This document shows positions 24,995 through 34,534 of a DNA stretch of 51,552 nucleotides, in pieces. Position numbers and translations under genes: made by a program. Location: NCBI GenBank assembly GCA_028287135.1, contig JAQBQE010000041.1:1-51552 (forward strand), in the 5' to 3' direction. Source of the stretch: Myxococcales bacterium. Lineage in GTDB: Bacteria; Myxococcota_A; Polyangia; Haliangiales; Haliangiaceae. How positions within the stretch are numbered: the stretch's first letter is position 1; every line of letters starts with the position of its first letter. The notes under the pieces are model-generated. The model made no database searches. It was not told where the DNA came from and saw nothing but the letters and a program-made list of their open reading frames with translations.

Positions 24995-26641
24995 GTGAGT
25001 CCACGCCGCCGCGGCCGTCGAGCGCAGCATCGCAGCGGCATGCGCCTGTGGCTGGTGCCGATCGCGATCCTGGGTGGGATCGCGCTCTCCGGGTTCGCGC
25101 TGTTCTACTTCGTCGATCACTACGCCACTGGCGGCGCGCCGAATCCAGCCGAGAGCGGTCTTGGACGGCTGTTCAAGTTCGAGCCCGCGCTGATCTCCGA
25201 TGCGCTGTCGGGGCTCGCCGGCATGACCGCCGCGGTCCTCGGCATCGTGATCACGGTGGTCTCGCTGCTCGTGCAGCTGACCTCGGATCGCTACACCGGC
25301 GTCGCGCGGATGTTCCTTCGCGACCGCACGAACATCGCGGTGATGGGCTACTACGTGATCACCTGCGTCGTCGGGGTGTTCCTCAGCCTGTCGCTGCACT
25401 CCGAGTTCGTCCCGCGGGCAACGGTGTTCGCGATGATGGCCGCGACCGGCTTTGGCATCGTGATCATGCTGCCGTACTTCGCGTACGTGTTCCGGTTCCT
25501 CGAGCCGGTGAACCTGATCGCGCGGATCCAGAGCGAGGCCGCCGCGGATCTGACCGCCGCCGCCACGACCCGCGACTCCGAGACGGTCGCGGACGGGCAG
25601 GGGCCTGCGATCGCAGCCCTCGAGGAGATGACGGACATCACGTCGAACTCGATCTCGGGGAAGGACAAGATCATCGCGAGCCGCTCGGTGGATGCGATCA
25701 AGGACTTCGTGATCGGCTACCTCGCGGTCAAGGGCCGCGCCGACCCGGGCTGGTTCAAGATCGGCGAGCACATCCGTGGCAACCCCGACTTCGTCGCGAT
25801 GGATCCCGAATCGCTGCGCGAGCTCGAGGCGGATCACACCTGGCTCGAGTGGAAGGCGCTGCGCCAGTACCTCGGCATCTACGCCGAGGCGCAGAGCGAC
25901 ATGCCCGATATCAACTACCTGATCGCGATCGACACCCGGTATGTCGGCGAGGCGGCGCTCGCACGTGGCGATCGCAAGGTGGTCGAGCTCGCGTTCCGGT
26001 TCATGAACAGCTATCTGCGCGCCGCGCTCAACGCACGCGCGGTGCGCACCGCGTACAACGTGCTGAACCAGTACCGGCTGCTCGTCGAGTCGATGATCCG
26101 CGGTGCCGCTGACGACCTCGCGATCGCCGGCGTCCGTCACATGATCTATTACGGCCGCACGAGCTACGACATGCAGCTTGGTTTCGTGACCGAGACCGTC
26201 GCGTATGACGTCTCCGCGCTCTGCGAGTTCGCTCACTCGCACAAGCCGATCATGACGACGCAGGTCGTGCACGGACCCGGGGGCGGGCTCGACAACGAGA
26301 TGCTGTCGATGTTCCTCGAGCTCGATCAGCCGCTGCGGGCCAAGCGCCAGGAAGCCGGGCTCCAGGGCATTCGCAAGGCGCAGATCAAGCTCGCCTGCTA
26401 CTACCTCGCCGCGAGCGCCAACGATCGCGCCCAGAAGATCGCGCTCGACATGGCCGGCGAGGATCGCGATCGCCTTAAGGTGATCCGCGAGCAGCTCGGG
26501 CGCGTCGAGTCGAAGGAGTTCTGGGAGATCATCGATCGCGGCCGCAACTTCGAGTACATGCCGCCGCGCCAGAGGGAGCAGATGGACACGTTCTTCGGGA
26601 TGCTCCCCTCCGTCGCGCCTGCCACCCGCCCACCGACGTAG
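24995..26641 (+). CDS. DUF2254-like membrane protein
   Basis: 548 residues from GTG 24995, with GTAAGG eight bases upstream; GTG 24986 is close and equally possible. The N-terminus is basic. Three or four membrane helices lie in the first 190 residues, with V-S-L-L-V-Q-L-T-S-D-R-Y and M-F-L-R-D-R-T-N-I-A-V-M, a pattern close to the DUF2254 family (L-Q-L-A-S-x-Q-F then F-L-R-D). The rest is a long soluble helical region with repeated Tyr/Asp/Glu motifs, which may project into the cytoplasm. The function of DUF2254 is not established; proposed roles are in the envelope. It begins 15 bases after the lipoprotein gene, so the two are likely co-transcribed. Confidence 0.78.
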   Translation: MSPRRRGRRAQHRSGMRLWLVPIAILGGIALSGFALFYFVDHYATGGAPNPAESGLGRLFKFEPALISDALSGLAGMTAAVLGIVITVVSLLVQLTSDRYTGVARMFLRDRTNIAVMGYYVITCVVGVFLSLSLHSEFVPRATVFAMMAATGFGIVIMLPYFAYVFRFLEPVNLIARIQSEAAADLTAAATTRDSETVADGQGPAIAALEEMTDITSNSISGKDKIIASRSVDAIKDFVIGYLAVKGRADPGWFKIGEHIRGNPDFVAMDPESLRELEADHTWLEWKALRQYLGIYAEAQSDMPDINYLIAIDTRYVGEAALARGDRKVVELAFRFMNSYLRAALNARAVRTAYNVLNQYRLLVESMIRGAADDLAIAGVRHMIYYGRTSYDMQLGFVTETVAYDVSALCEFAHSHKPIMTTQVVHGPGGGLDNEMLSMFLELDQPLRAKRQEAGLQGIRKAQIKLACYYLAASANDRAQKIALDMAGEDRDRLKVIREQLGRVESKEFWEIIDRGRNFEYMPPRQREQMDTFFGMLPSVAPATRPPT

Positions 26642-26671
26642 CCACCGGGGTCGCGTGCGCTACCCTGGATC

Positions 26672-27409
26672 GTGACGATCAAGGTCGGCCTGTGCGGATG
26701 GACGATCGCAGCGCTGCGGTACGTGGAGCGATTCTCCGTCCTCGAGGTTCAGCAGACGTTCTACCAGCCGCCCGATGACAAGGTGCTACAGCGCTGGCGG
26801 GCGCTGGTGCCCGCGGAGTTCGAGTTCACGGTCAAGGCGTGGATGCTGATCACGCACCGCGCGACGAGCCCCACGTATCGCCGCCTGCGGCGTGAGCTCA
26901 CGGACGAGGAACATGCGGGCGCGGGGTCGTTCCAGGACACGCCGATCGTGCACGAGGCATGGAAGCGCACCCTCGCGTGCACGAGGCTGCTGCGCGGCAC
27001 CTCGATCCTTTTCCAGTGTCCGGCGAGCTTCAAACCCACGGACGAGAACCTCGCCAGCATGCGCAGGTTCTTCGCCCGCATCGACCGAGAACGGACGCGG
27101 CCCGCAGATATGCGGCTGATGTTCGAGCCGCGCGGCAAGACCTGGACGAAGGCGATCGTGGCGCCGCTGTGTGCCGAGCTCGGCCTCGTCCACGTCGTCG
27201 ATCCGCTGGTCCATCGCACCGTCACCACGGGCGTTCGCTACTACCGGCTTCATGGCACCACCGGCGCGCGCCACGTGTACACGGACACCGAGCTCGCGAA
27301 GATCGCGTCGCTCGTCCCGAAGCGCGGCGAGACCTACGTGATGTTCAACAACATGCCGCGGGTCGGTGACTCGGCGCGGTTCATGCGGCTCGTCGGGCTG
27401 AGCGACTAG
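26672..27409 (+). CDS. DUF72 family protein
   Basis: 245 residues from GTG 26672. The start G-L-C-G-W, the V-Q-Q-T-F-Y-Q-P-P segment, F-T-V-K-A-W and the end Y-Y-R-L-H-G follow the YecE/DUF72 pattern (G-T-S-G-W..., F-x-x-K-..., Y-x-R-x-H-G), a TIM-barrel-like fold of unknown reaction. The stretch V-M-F-N-N-M (usually Y-x-F-N-N) is also present. Its stop (TAG 27407-27409) overlaps the stop of the converging lipoprotein gene within the palindrome CTAG. It starts 30 bases after the DUF2254-like gene and may be part of that operon. Confidence 0.9.
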   Translation: MTIKVGLCGWTIAALRYVERFSVLEVQQTFYQPPDDKVLQRWRALVPAEFEFTVKAWMLITHRATSPTYRRLRRELTDEEHAGAGSFQDTPIVHEAWKRTLACTRLLRGTSILFQCPASFKPTDENLASMRRFFARIDRERTRPADMRLMFEPRGKTWTKAIVAPLCAELGLVHVVDPLVHRTVTTGVRYYRLHGTTGARHVYTDTELAKIASLVPKRGETYVMFNNMPRVGDSARFMRLVGLSD

Positions 27410-28620
27410 AGCTCGACGATCCGGATGTAGATCTCGGTGCCACCGTTGCGATCGTCGGTCCACGCCACGATCGCGATCGACGGGTTCGGGGCGACGAGCT
27501 TGCACGCGGATGCGTACGATCCTCCGGTCGACACCGGGACGTCGGTCCGGACGACGGTGCCCTGGAGATCGAGCCGTGCCGCAAAGACGTCGTAGCTTCC
27601 GTTGCGGAAGTCGTACCAGCACACGGTGGTCCCATCGCCGTTCGATGCGATCGCAGGAGCGGTCGACGACGGCGCCACGTCCACACGGGTCTCGGTGCCG
27701 ATCCGCGTGCCCGCGAGATCGATCCGCTGCACGTAGATGTTCGCGGTCCCGCTGCGATCATCGTGATACGCGATCACGAGCTCGGAGCCGTTGCGCGCTA
27801 GCGATGGCGCGTACGATCCGCCGGCCGTGGCGGTGGGCGAGATTTGCACCACGCCGCCCACCCTGGCGCCTGTCGGATCGAGGGCCATGTAGAAGACCTC
27901 CGGCGTCCCGGTCGGCCCGTTTGCATATACGAGACCGTACCCGGTACTGGTGACCATCACGTCGGGACTGGGGGTGGCGCCGCCCGGCGTCAGTGGCATA
28001 AGAGCCGACACGCTGAGGCCGTTGGCCGCAAGTCGCATCGCGGAGATGACGTTGCTGCCCGTGCGCTGGTCGTCCCAGGCGACCAGCCACTCGGTGCCAC
28101 TCCACTGGAGCGACGGAGAGGTCTGCGGCTGAAGGTCATTGGTGATCCGGGTATCGGCCCCGATCTTCGTGCCATCCGCTGCGAGCCGCGTGAAGTAGAT
28201 CTCCTCGTCGAGATCGCGGGTGTCGGTCCAAGCAATGCCGTACTCGACACCGGTCCACACGAGCGAGGGCGTCCTCGACGTCCCGGGTGCATTGGTGACC
28301 CGCACGTCCGAGCCGATGCGCTGGCCTCTCGCGTCGATCCGCGTGAAGTAGATCTCGACGTTGCCGTCGCGATCGTCCTCCCACGCGATGCCTGCTTCCG
28401 TCCCGGTCCACACGATCGCCGGCAGCTGCGACGTTCCGGGCGCCGTTGTCAGCCGCGACTCCCCCGTCGCGACGAGCATCACGTCGGTGGGGACGTCGCC
28501 TGGAGCGCCATCCGTGCCGGGGCCATCGCCGCCCGCATCGTCGACTGCGCCGCCCAGGGGCGAGAATCCGACCCGACCGCAGCTCGCGAGACAGCCGAGC
28601 ACGAGGAGGAGACGGTGCAT
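27406..28620 (-). CDS. Lipoprotein with beta-propeller-like repeats
   Basis: 404 residues from ATG 28620; ATG 28656 would place a non-signal stretch first. The signal is short, with L-A-S-C as lipobox. The mature part starts with Gly/Asp-rich linker (D-D-A-G-G-D-G-P) and then six or seven repeats of about 50 residues: P-x-L-V-W-T-G-x-E-x-G-I-A-W-x-D-x-R-D and E-I-Y-F-T-R-I-D-A-x-G. These D-x-R-x-G turns are typical of beta-propellers in myxobacterial surface proteins, which usually bind carbohydrate or proteins. It is convergent with the DUF72 gene. The partner is unknown. Confidence 0.8.
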   Translation of the reverse strand: MHRLLLVLGCLASCGRVGFSPLGGAVDDAGGDGPGTDGAPGDVPTDVMLVATGESRLTTAPGTSQLPAIVWTGTEAGIAWEDDRDGNVEIYFTRIDARGQRIGSDVRVTNAPGTSRTPSLVWTGVEYGIAWTDTRDLDEEIYFTRLAADGTKIGADTRITNDLQPQTSPSLQWSGTEWLVAWDDQRTGSNVISAMRLAANGLSVSALMPLTPGGATPSPDVMVTSTGYGLVYANGPTGTPEVFYMALDPTGARVGGVVQISPTATAGGSYAPSLARNGSELVIAYHDDRSGTANIYVQRIDLAGTRIGTETRVDVAPSSTAPAIASNGDGTTVCWYDFRNGSYDVFAARLDLQGTVVRTDVPVSTGGSYASACKLVAPNPSIAIVAWTDDRNGGTEIYIRIVEL

Positions 28621-28660
28621 CGTGCTCAGGATCGGGCCCCGGAGGCGCGCCGTCAACGCC

Positions 28661-30409
28661 TCAGGCGAGCAGCTTCTGGTGCGCGTCGCGCAGCTTCGCG
28701 AGATCCGCGAGGCCGCGAGCGCGCGCCTCGGCGATCGGCTCGCCCGGCTTCACCTCGACGCGGACCTCGTAGTAGCTCTTGAGCTTGGGCTCGGTGCCGC
28801 TCGGCCGCATGATCACGCGACGGCCGCCGGCGAGCTTGAACACGAGGACGTCGCTCGGAGGCAGGCCGCCCTTGCCCTCGAGCAGATCGACGACCTCCTC
28901 GACGGCGACGTCGGCGAGCGTCGTCGGCGGGCTCTTCCGCGCCTTCACCATCGCGGCCCGGATCTGGGCGATCCCATCCGCGCCAGGCTTGGTCAGCGAG
29001 ACCTGCTCGGTCACGAACAGACCGACGCGCCGGTAGATATCGTCGAGGTGGTCGAGCACGCTGCGGCCGCGCAGCCGGTTCCACGCAGCGAGCTCTGCGA
29101 ACAGGATGGCCGCGGAGACGCCATCCTTGTCGCGGACCAGCGGACCGACCGAGTACCCGAGCGCCTCCTCGTAGCCCATCACGAACCGACCCACGTGCGT
29201 GCGCTCGTACTCCATCGCCGCATTGCCGATCCACTTGAAGCCCGTCAACGTCTCGCGATAGTCCGCGCCTGCTTGCTTCGCGAGGAAGCCGAGCAGCTGC
29301 GAGGACACGATCGTGGTCGCGACCATGCGCTTGTCCTTGGGCGTGACATCGAGCAGGTAATCCGCGAGCAGCGCACCGACCTGATCGCCGGTGAGCACGC
29401 GATAGCCGGCACCTTCGGGTACCGCGCAGCACAGCCGGTCGGCATCCGGATCGTTGGCGAGCACGAGGTCGGCCTTGACCTCGGCGGCGAGGGCGAGCAC
29501 GCGATCCATCGCGCCCTTCTCCTCGGGATTGGGGAACGCGACGGTTGGGAACTCGGGATCCGGTTCGCGCTGTGACTTCTCGGTGTGGATCTGCGGGAAC
29601 CCGGCGCGCTTCATGCCGCCCTCGACCGACAGCGCACCGACACCGTGGAGTGGCGTGTACGCGACCACCAGCGAGCGACCGTCGACGTCGGGGCTGGCGC
29701 GAAGCGCGCAGACCTTGTCGAGGTAGTCGTCGTGCAGGCTCTCGTCGAGATCGATCAGCAGCCCGTTGCGGCGCAGCTCGTCGAGCCCGGGCATCGGCAG
29801 CTCGTTGGTCTTGCCGATCGTCTCGATCGTCGCTGCGATCCCGACGTCATGCGGCGGGATGATCTGCGCTCCGTTGCCCCAGTAGACCTTGTAGCCGTTG
29901 TACGCGGGGGGATTGTGACTGGCGGTGACCATCACGCCGGCGCACGCATTCTTCTCGGTGACCGCCCATGCCGTCGTCGGCGTCGGCCACGGCCGGTGCG
30001 CGAGGAACACCTTGATACCGGCGCCGCCGAGCACGCGCGCGGTGTCCTCCGAGAACACGCGCGAGTTACGGCGAGCGTCATGGCCGATCAGGACACCGCG
30101 GCGCTTGGCGTCCGGCACGTTCGCGATCAGGTACGCCGCGAGGCCCGCCGAGACCTTGCGCACGAGCACCCGGTTCATCCGCTGCGGGCCCGCACCGATG
30201 ATCCCGCGAAGCCCGGCGGTACCGAACTCCAGCGAGCCGGTGAACCGCTCGGTAAGATCGCGGATCGCGGCCTCCTCGTTCTTGTCGACCGCGGCGAGGA
30301 GCTGGCGGAGCTCCTGGACGGTCGTGGGATCCGGGTCCTCGGCGAGCCACGCGTCGGCGGCGTCGCGGTGCGGCGGACGAACAGTGAGCGAATCAGCGTG
30401 GAGCGACAT
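28661..30409 (-). CDS. Phosphoglucomutase/phosphomannomutase family phosphohexomutase
   Basis: 582 residues, typical of the longer PgcA/PMM2-like alpha-D-phosphohexomutases. All four active-site loops are present: phosphoserine T-A-S-H-N-P-P, metal site N-D-P-D-A-D-R, sugar-binding G-Y-E-E-A-L-G and phosphate-binding R-P-S-G-T-E-P-K. The enzyme interconverts glucose-6-P and glucose-1-P (or mannose analogues). Glucose-1-P is the substrate of RmlA encoded at 35936, so this gene may feed dTDP-rhamnose synthesis and glycogen. It is upstream of the propeller lipoprotein by 40 bases on the same strand. Confidence 0.95.
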   Translation of the reverse strand: MSLHADSLTVRPPHRDAADAWLAEDPDPTTVQELRQLLAAVDKNEEAAIRDLTERFTGSLEFGTAGLRGIIGAGPQRMNRVLVRKVSAGLAAYLIANVPDAKRRGVLIGHDARRNSRVFSEDTARVLGGAGIKVFLAHRPWPTPTTAWAVTEKNACAGVMVTASHNPPAYNGYKVYWGNGAQIIPPHDVGIAATIETIGKTNELPMPGLDELRRNGLLIDLDESLHDDYLDKVCALRASPDVDGRSLVVAYTPLHGVGALSVEGGMKRAGFPQIHTEKSQREPDPEFPTVAFPNPEEKGAMDRVLALAAEVKADLVLANDPDADRLCCAVPEGAGYRVLTGDQVGALLADYLLDVTPKDKRMVATTIVSSQLLGFLAKQAGADYRETLTGFKWIGNAAMEYERTHVGRFVMGYEEALGYSVGPLVRDKDGVSAAILFAELAAWNRLRGRSVLDHLDDIYRRVGLFVTEQVSLTKPGADGIAQIRAAMVKARKSPPTTLADVAVEEVVDLLEGKGGLPPSDVLVFKLAGGRRVIMRPSGTEPKLKSYYEVRVEVKPGEPIAEARARGLADLAKLRDAHQKLLA

Positions 30410-30466
30410 GCGCCGCGACCATACCGCGCTGTCGCTGCGGCTGCTGACCCGGTGAGCCGCCTCTCG

Positions 30467-31120
30467 CTACGTCCCGCTCGCGCCCTGCTTCTTCTTCATC
30501 TTCGCGATCAGTCCGTCGAACCCATCCTTCGCGATGATCTTGTTGAACATCGTGCGGTAGTTCTCGACGAGGCCGACGCCATCGGTCTTGACGTCGTAGG
30601 CGCGGAGCTTGGCACCGTCCTTGACGAGTACGTATTCGACCGCAATCGAGTACGGGCGACCTTTGCGGACGGTCTTGATCTTCGTGCTGACGATCGTGTT
30701 GTCCTTGTCGGTCGTCTCGCCGAGGTACTCGACCTCGTAGGACAGGTTCGCGCGCAAGCCGCGGATGTAGTTCTCCTCGATCAGATCGCGGAGTAGCTGC
30801 TGGAACTGGTCCTGCTGCGCCTTGCTCAGCTTGCTCCAGTTGTCGACCATGGCGCGCTTGCCGAGCTGATCGATGTCGAGGAAGCCGCGGACGCTGGTCG
30901 TGACCTTGGTGGCGAGCTCCTTCTCTTCCTTGGAGCCGGCGGCGGCCTTCTGCTTGAGCAGCGCGGAGATCGTGTCATTGGCGTCCTTGACCGCGGTCGT
31001 GCCAGGTCCTGCCTTGGCAGGAGCCTTGGAGGTCGTGGCGGCCGGCGTGGTCGCGGTGGGGGCCGCCAGGGCAGGGGCGGCGAGCGCTGAGAGCAGAACC
31101 AGGACGAGGGGGCGCAACAT
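30467..31120 (-). CDS. MlaC/Ttg2D-like periplasmic phospholipid carrier
   Basis: 217 residues from ATG 31120, which is five bases after AAGGAG; the ATG just before it is only two bases away. The signal peptide ends A-A-P-A-L-A and is followed by an Ala/Thr-rich linker. The mature domain has F-L-D-I-D-Q-L-G-K-R-A-M, F-Q-Q-L-L-R-D-L-I-E-E-N-Y and Y-D-V-K-T-D-G-V-G-L-V-E-N-Y-R, matching the MlaC/toluene-tolerance Ttg2D fold. These proteins ferry phospholipids between the outer membrane and the MlaFEDB ABC transporter. The other Mla genes are not in this window. The divergent neighbour is a lipoprotein gene. Confidence 0.9.
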   Translation of the reverse strand: MLRPLVLVLLSALAAPALAAPTATTPAATTSKAPAKAGPGTTAVKDANDTISALLKQKAAAGSKEEKELATKVTTSVRGFLDIDQLGKRAMVDNWSKLSKAQQDQFQQLLRDLIEENYIRGLRANLSYEVEYLGETTDKDNTIVSTKIKTVRKGRPYSIAVEYVLVKDGAKLRAYDVKTDGVGLVENYRTMFNKIIAKDGFDGLIAKMKKKQGASGT

Positions 31121-31239
31121 CATCACTCCTTGGGACGGGGCCAAACGCGCGACATTCATCGCGCCGACGAGGGTTAGCACAGCGAGGTCCCGAGGAAACT
31201 CAGATAGATCGGCAGAGGGTGGGCAAGGATGGCGGTAGG

Positions 31240-32088
31240 ATGACCGTGGTGCGCCTCGCTTCCGTCGCGATCGTGGGCCTGGTAGCCGGGTGCTTCACCA
31301 AGCCCGAACAATTCGGGGGTACCGGGTCCGACGCAGGGCGCGATGCGGTGGTCGATCCGGACGCGGGCGATGGCGGCGGCACCCCGTGCTCGTTCGGGCC
31401 GTTCGTCGGACAGACGTTCAACGCGGACGTCACCGGCGAGCCGACCATCCGGACCGACGGCAGTGAGTTCTTCTTCGCGTACCAGCTTCGCGGCAACGCG
31501 TGGGAGATCCGATCGGGGGTCCGGACGGCCACGACGTCCTTCACGCCAGGTCCCGGGCTCCCGACCGAGACCGACGAGGAGATCGACCAGGATCCCTCGA
31601 TCAGCGATGACGGGAGCGTGATGGTCTACCGCTCGCTCAAAGGCGGCATGGATCCGTACGTGGCGCAGGTCAAGCGCAGCGGAACGAACTGGTCGGACCC
31701 GTTCCCCGTACTGACCGGCATCCCGGTGGCCTCCGTGGATCTCTCCGGTGACGGCAAGACCTTGTACTTCACGGTCGACGGAGACTCGCTACGCAAGGCG
31801 ACCCGCACCAACCTCGAGGGCAGTTTCACCGTCGAGGGCACGGACCTCGGTGGCCCGTACCGGCTCGCGACCGTGTCGCCGTCCGGGCGCGAGCTGTTCC
31901 ACAGCGGTGATCCGTCGAGCAAGGAGCTGTGGCGAACGTCGCGCCTCGCCCCGAGCGGTCCGTTCGGGCCCTCCGACCTGCTGGCCGACACCGTGTTCGA
32001 TCCCGATCTCTCGGGCGATGGGCTTCGGTTGATCGTGGCGACCCCCTCGGGCGGCGTCTCGATCGCGACGCGGACCTGCGTGCCCTGA
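31240..32088 (+). CDS. Lipoprotein with PD40-type beta-propeller repeats
   Basis: 282 residues from ATG 31240 (GGATGACCG context); a frame to 31219 adds seven residues without benefit. The signal ends V-A-G-C. The mature region has an Asp/Gly-rich linker and then four or five repeats of the PD40 type: D-P-S-I-S-D-D-G-S-V-M-V-Y, V-D-L-S-G-D-G-K-T-L-Y-F, A-T-V-S-P-S-G-R-E-L-F and D-P-D-L-S-G-D-G-L-R-L-I-V. These are similar to TolB and related WD40-like beta-propellers. It is probably an outer-membrane or surface protein. It converges on the TolC-like gene. Confidence 0.8.
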   Translation: MTVVRLASVAIVGLVAGCFTKPEQFGGTGSDAGRDAVVDPDAGDGGGTPCSFGPFVGQTFNADVTGEPTIRTDGSEFFFAYQLRGNAWEIRSGVRTATTSFTPGPGLPTETDEEIDQDPSISDDGSVMVYRSLKGGMDPYVAQVKRSGTNWSDPFPVLTGIPVASVDLSGDGKTLYFTVDGDSLRKATRTNLEGSFTVEGTDLGGPYRLATVSPSGRELFHSGDPSSKELWRTSRLAPSGPFGPSDLLADTVFDPDLSGDGLRLIVATPSGGVSIATRTCVP

Positions 32089-32097
32089 CCGATCGAT

Positions 32098-33411
32098 CTA
32101 GCGGCTGCGGGCCTGGAAGGCACCCGCGGCGCGATCGAGCCGGATCACGGCGACGTTCCACTGCATCACCGCCTGCACCCAGCGCGCGCGCATCTGGAAC
32201 CACGCGAGGTACGCATCGGCGAGGTCCTTGGGCTCGGACGTGCCGATCGCTTCGGCCTGGAGCACCGACGCGAGCCACGTGCGGGCGGCCTTCTCGCCGT
32301 CGGCCGACGCCGTGACCTTCGCGAACGACGCGGTCGCCTCGGCGAGCGCGGTCTGCGCGTCATAGCTGGCGCCGATCGCGGCGAGCTCGGACTGCGCGCG
32401 TGCCTTCGCGGCCTCGGCCTCGGCGCGAGCGACCCGGGCCTTGACCGTCCACGGCTCGAAGTTCCACTGCAGCCCGAGGACGACGCCGACGCCACTGCGG
32501 TTGAACGGATCGTTCGCGAACGCGCTCGGTGGATCATCGACGCCCTGCGCGCGCGCGATCACCGCGCTACCGACCAGGGCGAAGTCGGGCCAGTAGTAGC
32601 TCCGCGCCATCGCGGCAAGCTCGTCGGCAGCCGTTGCGCCGGCACGCGCAGCGGCCGCCTGCGGGCGACGCTGACCGTTCGCGACCCCGGGGATCTCGCG
32701 GGTGACGGCCGCGAGCTCGGAATCGTCGATGTCGGCATCGGGAGCTCCGACGAGTGCCCGCAGTCCCGCGAGGGCCTGGGTCTCACCCATCATCGCATCC
32801 GCGCGCTGGATCCGTGCCTCGGCGAGCAGCACCGCCACGCGCTGGCGATCCTGGACCGAGACGTCGGGCGCGTCCGCGTTGCGCTCGTCGATCTTGGCGA
32901 GCGCCTTCGTGATCTCGTCGATGCCGTCGTCGAGCATGTAGCCGAGCTCGCGGGCGATCTTGACGCCCCAGTACGCGCGCGCGGCGTCGACCGCGAGATC
33001 ACCGGCGGCCTCGTTCGCGAGCGCTTTCTGCGCCTCGAGACCGGCCGTCGCAGCGCGCCGTGCATGCGCGATCTTGCCGAACGTGTAGAGCGGCTGCGTG
33101 ACCTCGAGCTGAGCGCTGCCGAACAGGCCAGAGAACCGAAACGCGAAGTTATCCGGATCGGTGTCCGTGCACTCGGGGTTGGTACACCTGATCTCGGGGC
33201 TGATCGTGCCGAACGCGGTCGCCTTGAACCGCGGCAAGCGCGCCGCATTGGCCTCGCCGATCCGGGCAGCCGCCGCGTCGCGGTCGCCTTCCGCCATCCG
33301 GGCCTTGGGGCCGGCGAGTGCTTTCTCGATCACCTGGTCAAGCGTGAGCTTCTGGGGCTCGGCAGCCGCAAGAGCAGGAACGCAGACGAGCGCGAGAAGA
33401 GACAGGCGCAT
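32098..33411 (-). CDS. TolC-family outer-membrane efflux protein
   Basis: 437 residues, close to E. coli TolC. The signal peptide ends A-L-A-A-A, then L-T-L-D-Q-V-I-E-K-A-L as in outer-membrane factor proteins. Two repeats of long coiled helices and beta strands follow; T-Q-P-L-Y-T-F-G-K and L-Q-W-N-F-E-P-W lie at the beta-barrel strands. A short loop carries C-T-N-P-E-C, which may form a disulfide at the periplasmic end. TolC channels join RND or ABC pumps across the periplasm; an RND-type transporter is encoded at 39400 in the same directon. An efflux or export role for surface lipids or polysaccharides is inferred. Confidence 0.92.
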   Translation of the reverse strand: MRLSLLALVCVPALAAAEPQKLTLDQVIEKALAGPKARMAEGDRDAAAARIGEANAARLPRFKATAFGTISPEIRCTNPECTDTDPDNFAFRFSGLFGSAQLEVTQPLYTFGKIAHARRAATAGLEAQKALANEAAGDLAVDAARAYWGVKIARELGYMLDDGIDEITKALAKIDERNADAPDVSVQDRQRVAVLLAEARIQRADAMMGETQALAGLRALVGAPDADIDDSELAAVTREIPGVANGQRRPQAAAARAGATAADELAAMARSYYWPDFALVGSAVIARAQGVDDPPSAFANDPFNRSGVGVVLGLQWNFEPWTVKARVARAEAEAAKARAQSELAAIGASYDAQTALAEATASFAKVTASADGEKAARTWLASVLQAEAIGTSEPKDLADAYLAWFQMRARWVQAVMQWNVAVIRLDRAAGAFQARSR

Positions 33412-33502
33412 GGCCTGCGTTGTACCCCGTCCAGCTGGTCACGCGGCGATTCGCGGGCTCCCTCTCACGACGGATCGCACGGCGGCGCCGCGTACGTACG
33501 GC

Positions 33503-34534
33503 TCAGGCGCCTTGATAGTCGCCGGACCGGATCGCGTCGGTCCACGGCCGGTGGGCGAGGTACCACTCGATCGTCTTGCGGATGCCCTCGTCGAATCCGA
33601 TCGACGCGCGCCACCCGACCTCGCGTTCGATCTTCGATGGATCGATCGCGTAGCGGAAGTCGTGACCTGCGCGATCGGTGACGAACTCGATCAGCGAGCG
33701 ATGCGGCGCTCCCTGGGGATGCAGCTCGTCGAGCGTGTCGCAGATCCGGTGCACCACATCGAGGTTCTTCTGCTCGTTGCGCGACCCGATCAGGTAGCAC
33801 TCGCCGATCCGACCCCGTGCGAGCACCTCACGGATCGCCGTGCAGTGATCGGTCACGTAGATCCAGTCGCGGACGTTCTCGCCCTTGCCGTAGACCGGGA
33901 GTCGCTTGCCGGCGAGGGCGTTCGCGATCGTCAGCGGGATCAGCTTCTCCGGGAACTGGTACGGCCCGTAGTTGTTCGAGCAGTTCGTGGTCAGCGCCGG
34001 GAACTTGTAGGTGTGGACGTAGGCACTGACCAGGTGATCGCTCGCGGCCTTCGATGCCGAGTACGGGGAGCGCGGATCGTAGGGCGTGGTCTCGACGAAC
34101 GCGCCGGTTGCGCCCAGCGCGCCGAACACCTCGTCGGTCGAGACGTGGACGAACCGGAACGCCGGATCGGGATGCTGGGCTAGGTAGCGGCGGGTCTCCT
34201 CGAGGAGGTGGAACGTGCCGACCACGTTGGTCTGGATGAAGTCCTCGGGCCCGTCGATCGAGCGATCGACGTGACTCTCGGCAGCGAAGTGGACGATCGC
34301 GGCGGGGCGCGCGGTGTCGAGGAGCTCGCGGATCGCGGTACGGTCTGCGATGTCGGCACGGACGAACCGAAACCGTGGCTCGCCGGCGAGCTCGGTCAGC
34401 GAGCGCGGATTGCCGGCGTACGTCAGCTTGTCGACGACGATGACCTCGGTCGCGGGCTCGGCGACGAGCAGGTCGCGCACGTAGTTGAAGCCGATGAAGC
34501 CGGCGCCGCCGGTGACGATGATCCGTCGGGTCAT
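33503..34534 (-). CDS. rmlB: dTDP-glucose 4,6-dehydratase
   Basis: 343 residues from ATG 34534, which shares a 4-base overlap (ATGA) with the stop of rmlD. The NAD-binding G-G-A-G-F-I-G (9-15), the catalytic T-D-E (133-135) and Y158-x3-K162 are present, together with N-Y-G-P-Y-Q-F-P-E-K-L-I-P. It converts dTDP-glucose to dTDP-4-keto-6-deoxyglucose, the second step of dTDP-L-rhamnose synthesis. The gene is the last of the rmlACDB run and close homologues are known in all pathways using dTDP-sugars. Confidence 0.97.
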   Translation of the reverse strand: MTRRIIVTGGAGFIGFNYVRDLLVAEPATEVIVVDKLTYAGNPRSLTELAGEPRFRFVRADIADRTAIRELLDTARPAAIVHFAAESHVDRSIDGPEDFIQTNVVGTFHLLEETRRYLAQHPDPAFRFVHVSTDEVFGALGATGAFVETTPYDPRSPYSASKAASDHLVSAYVHTYKFPALTTNCSNNYGPYQFPEKLIPLTIANALAGKRLPVYGKGENVRDWIYVTDHCTAIREVLARGRIGECYLIGSRNEQKNLDVVHRICDTLDELHPQGAPHRSLIEFVTDRAGHDFRYAIDPSKIEREVGWRASIGFDEGIRKTIEWYLAHRPWTDAIRSGDYQGA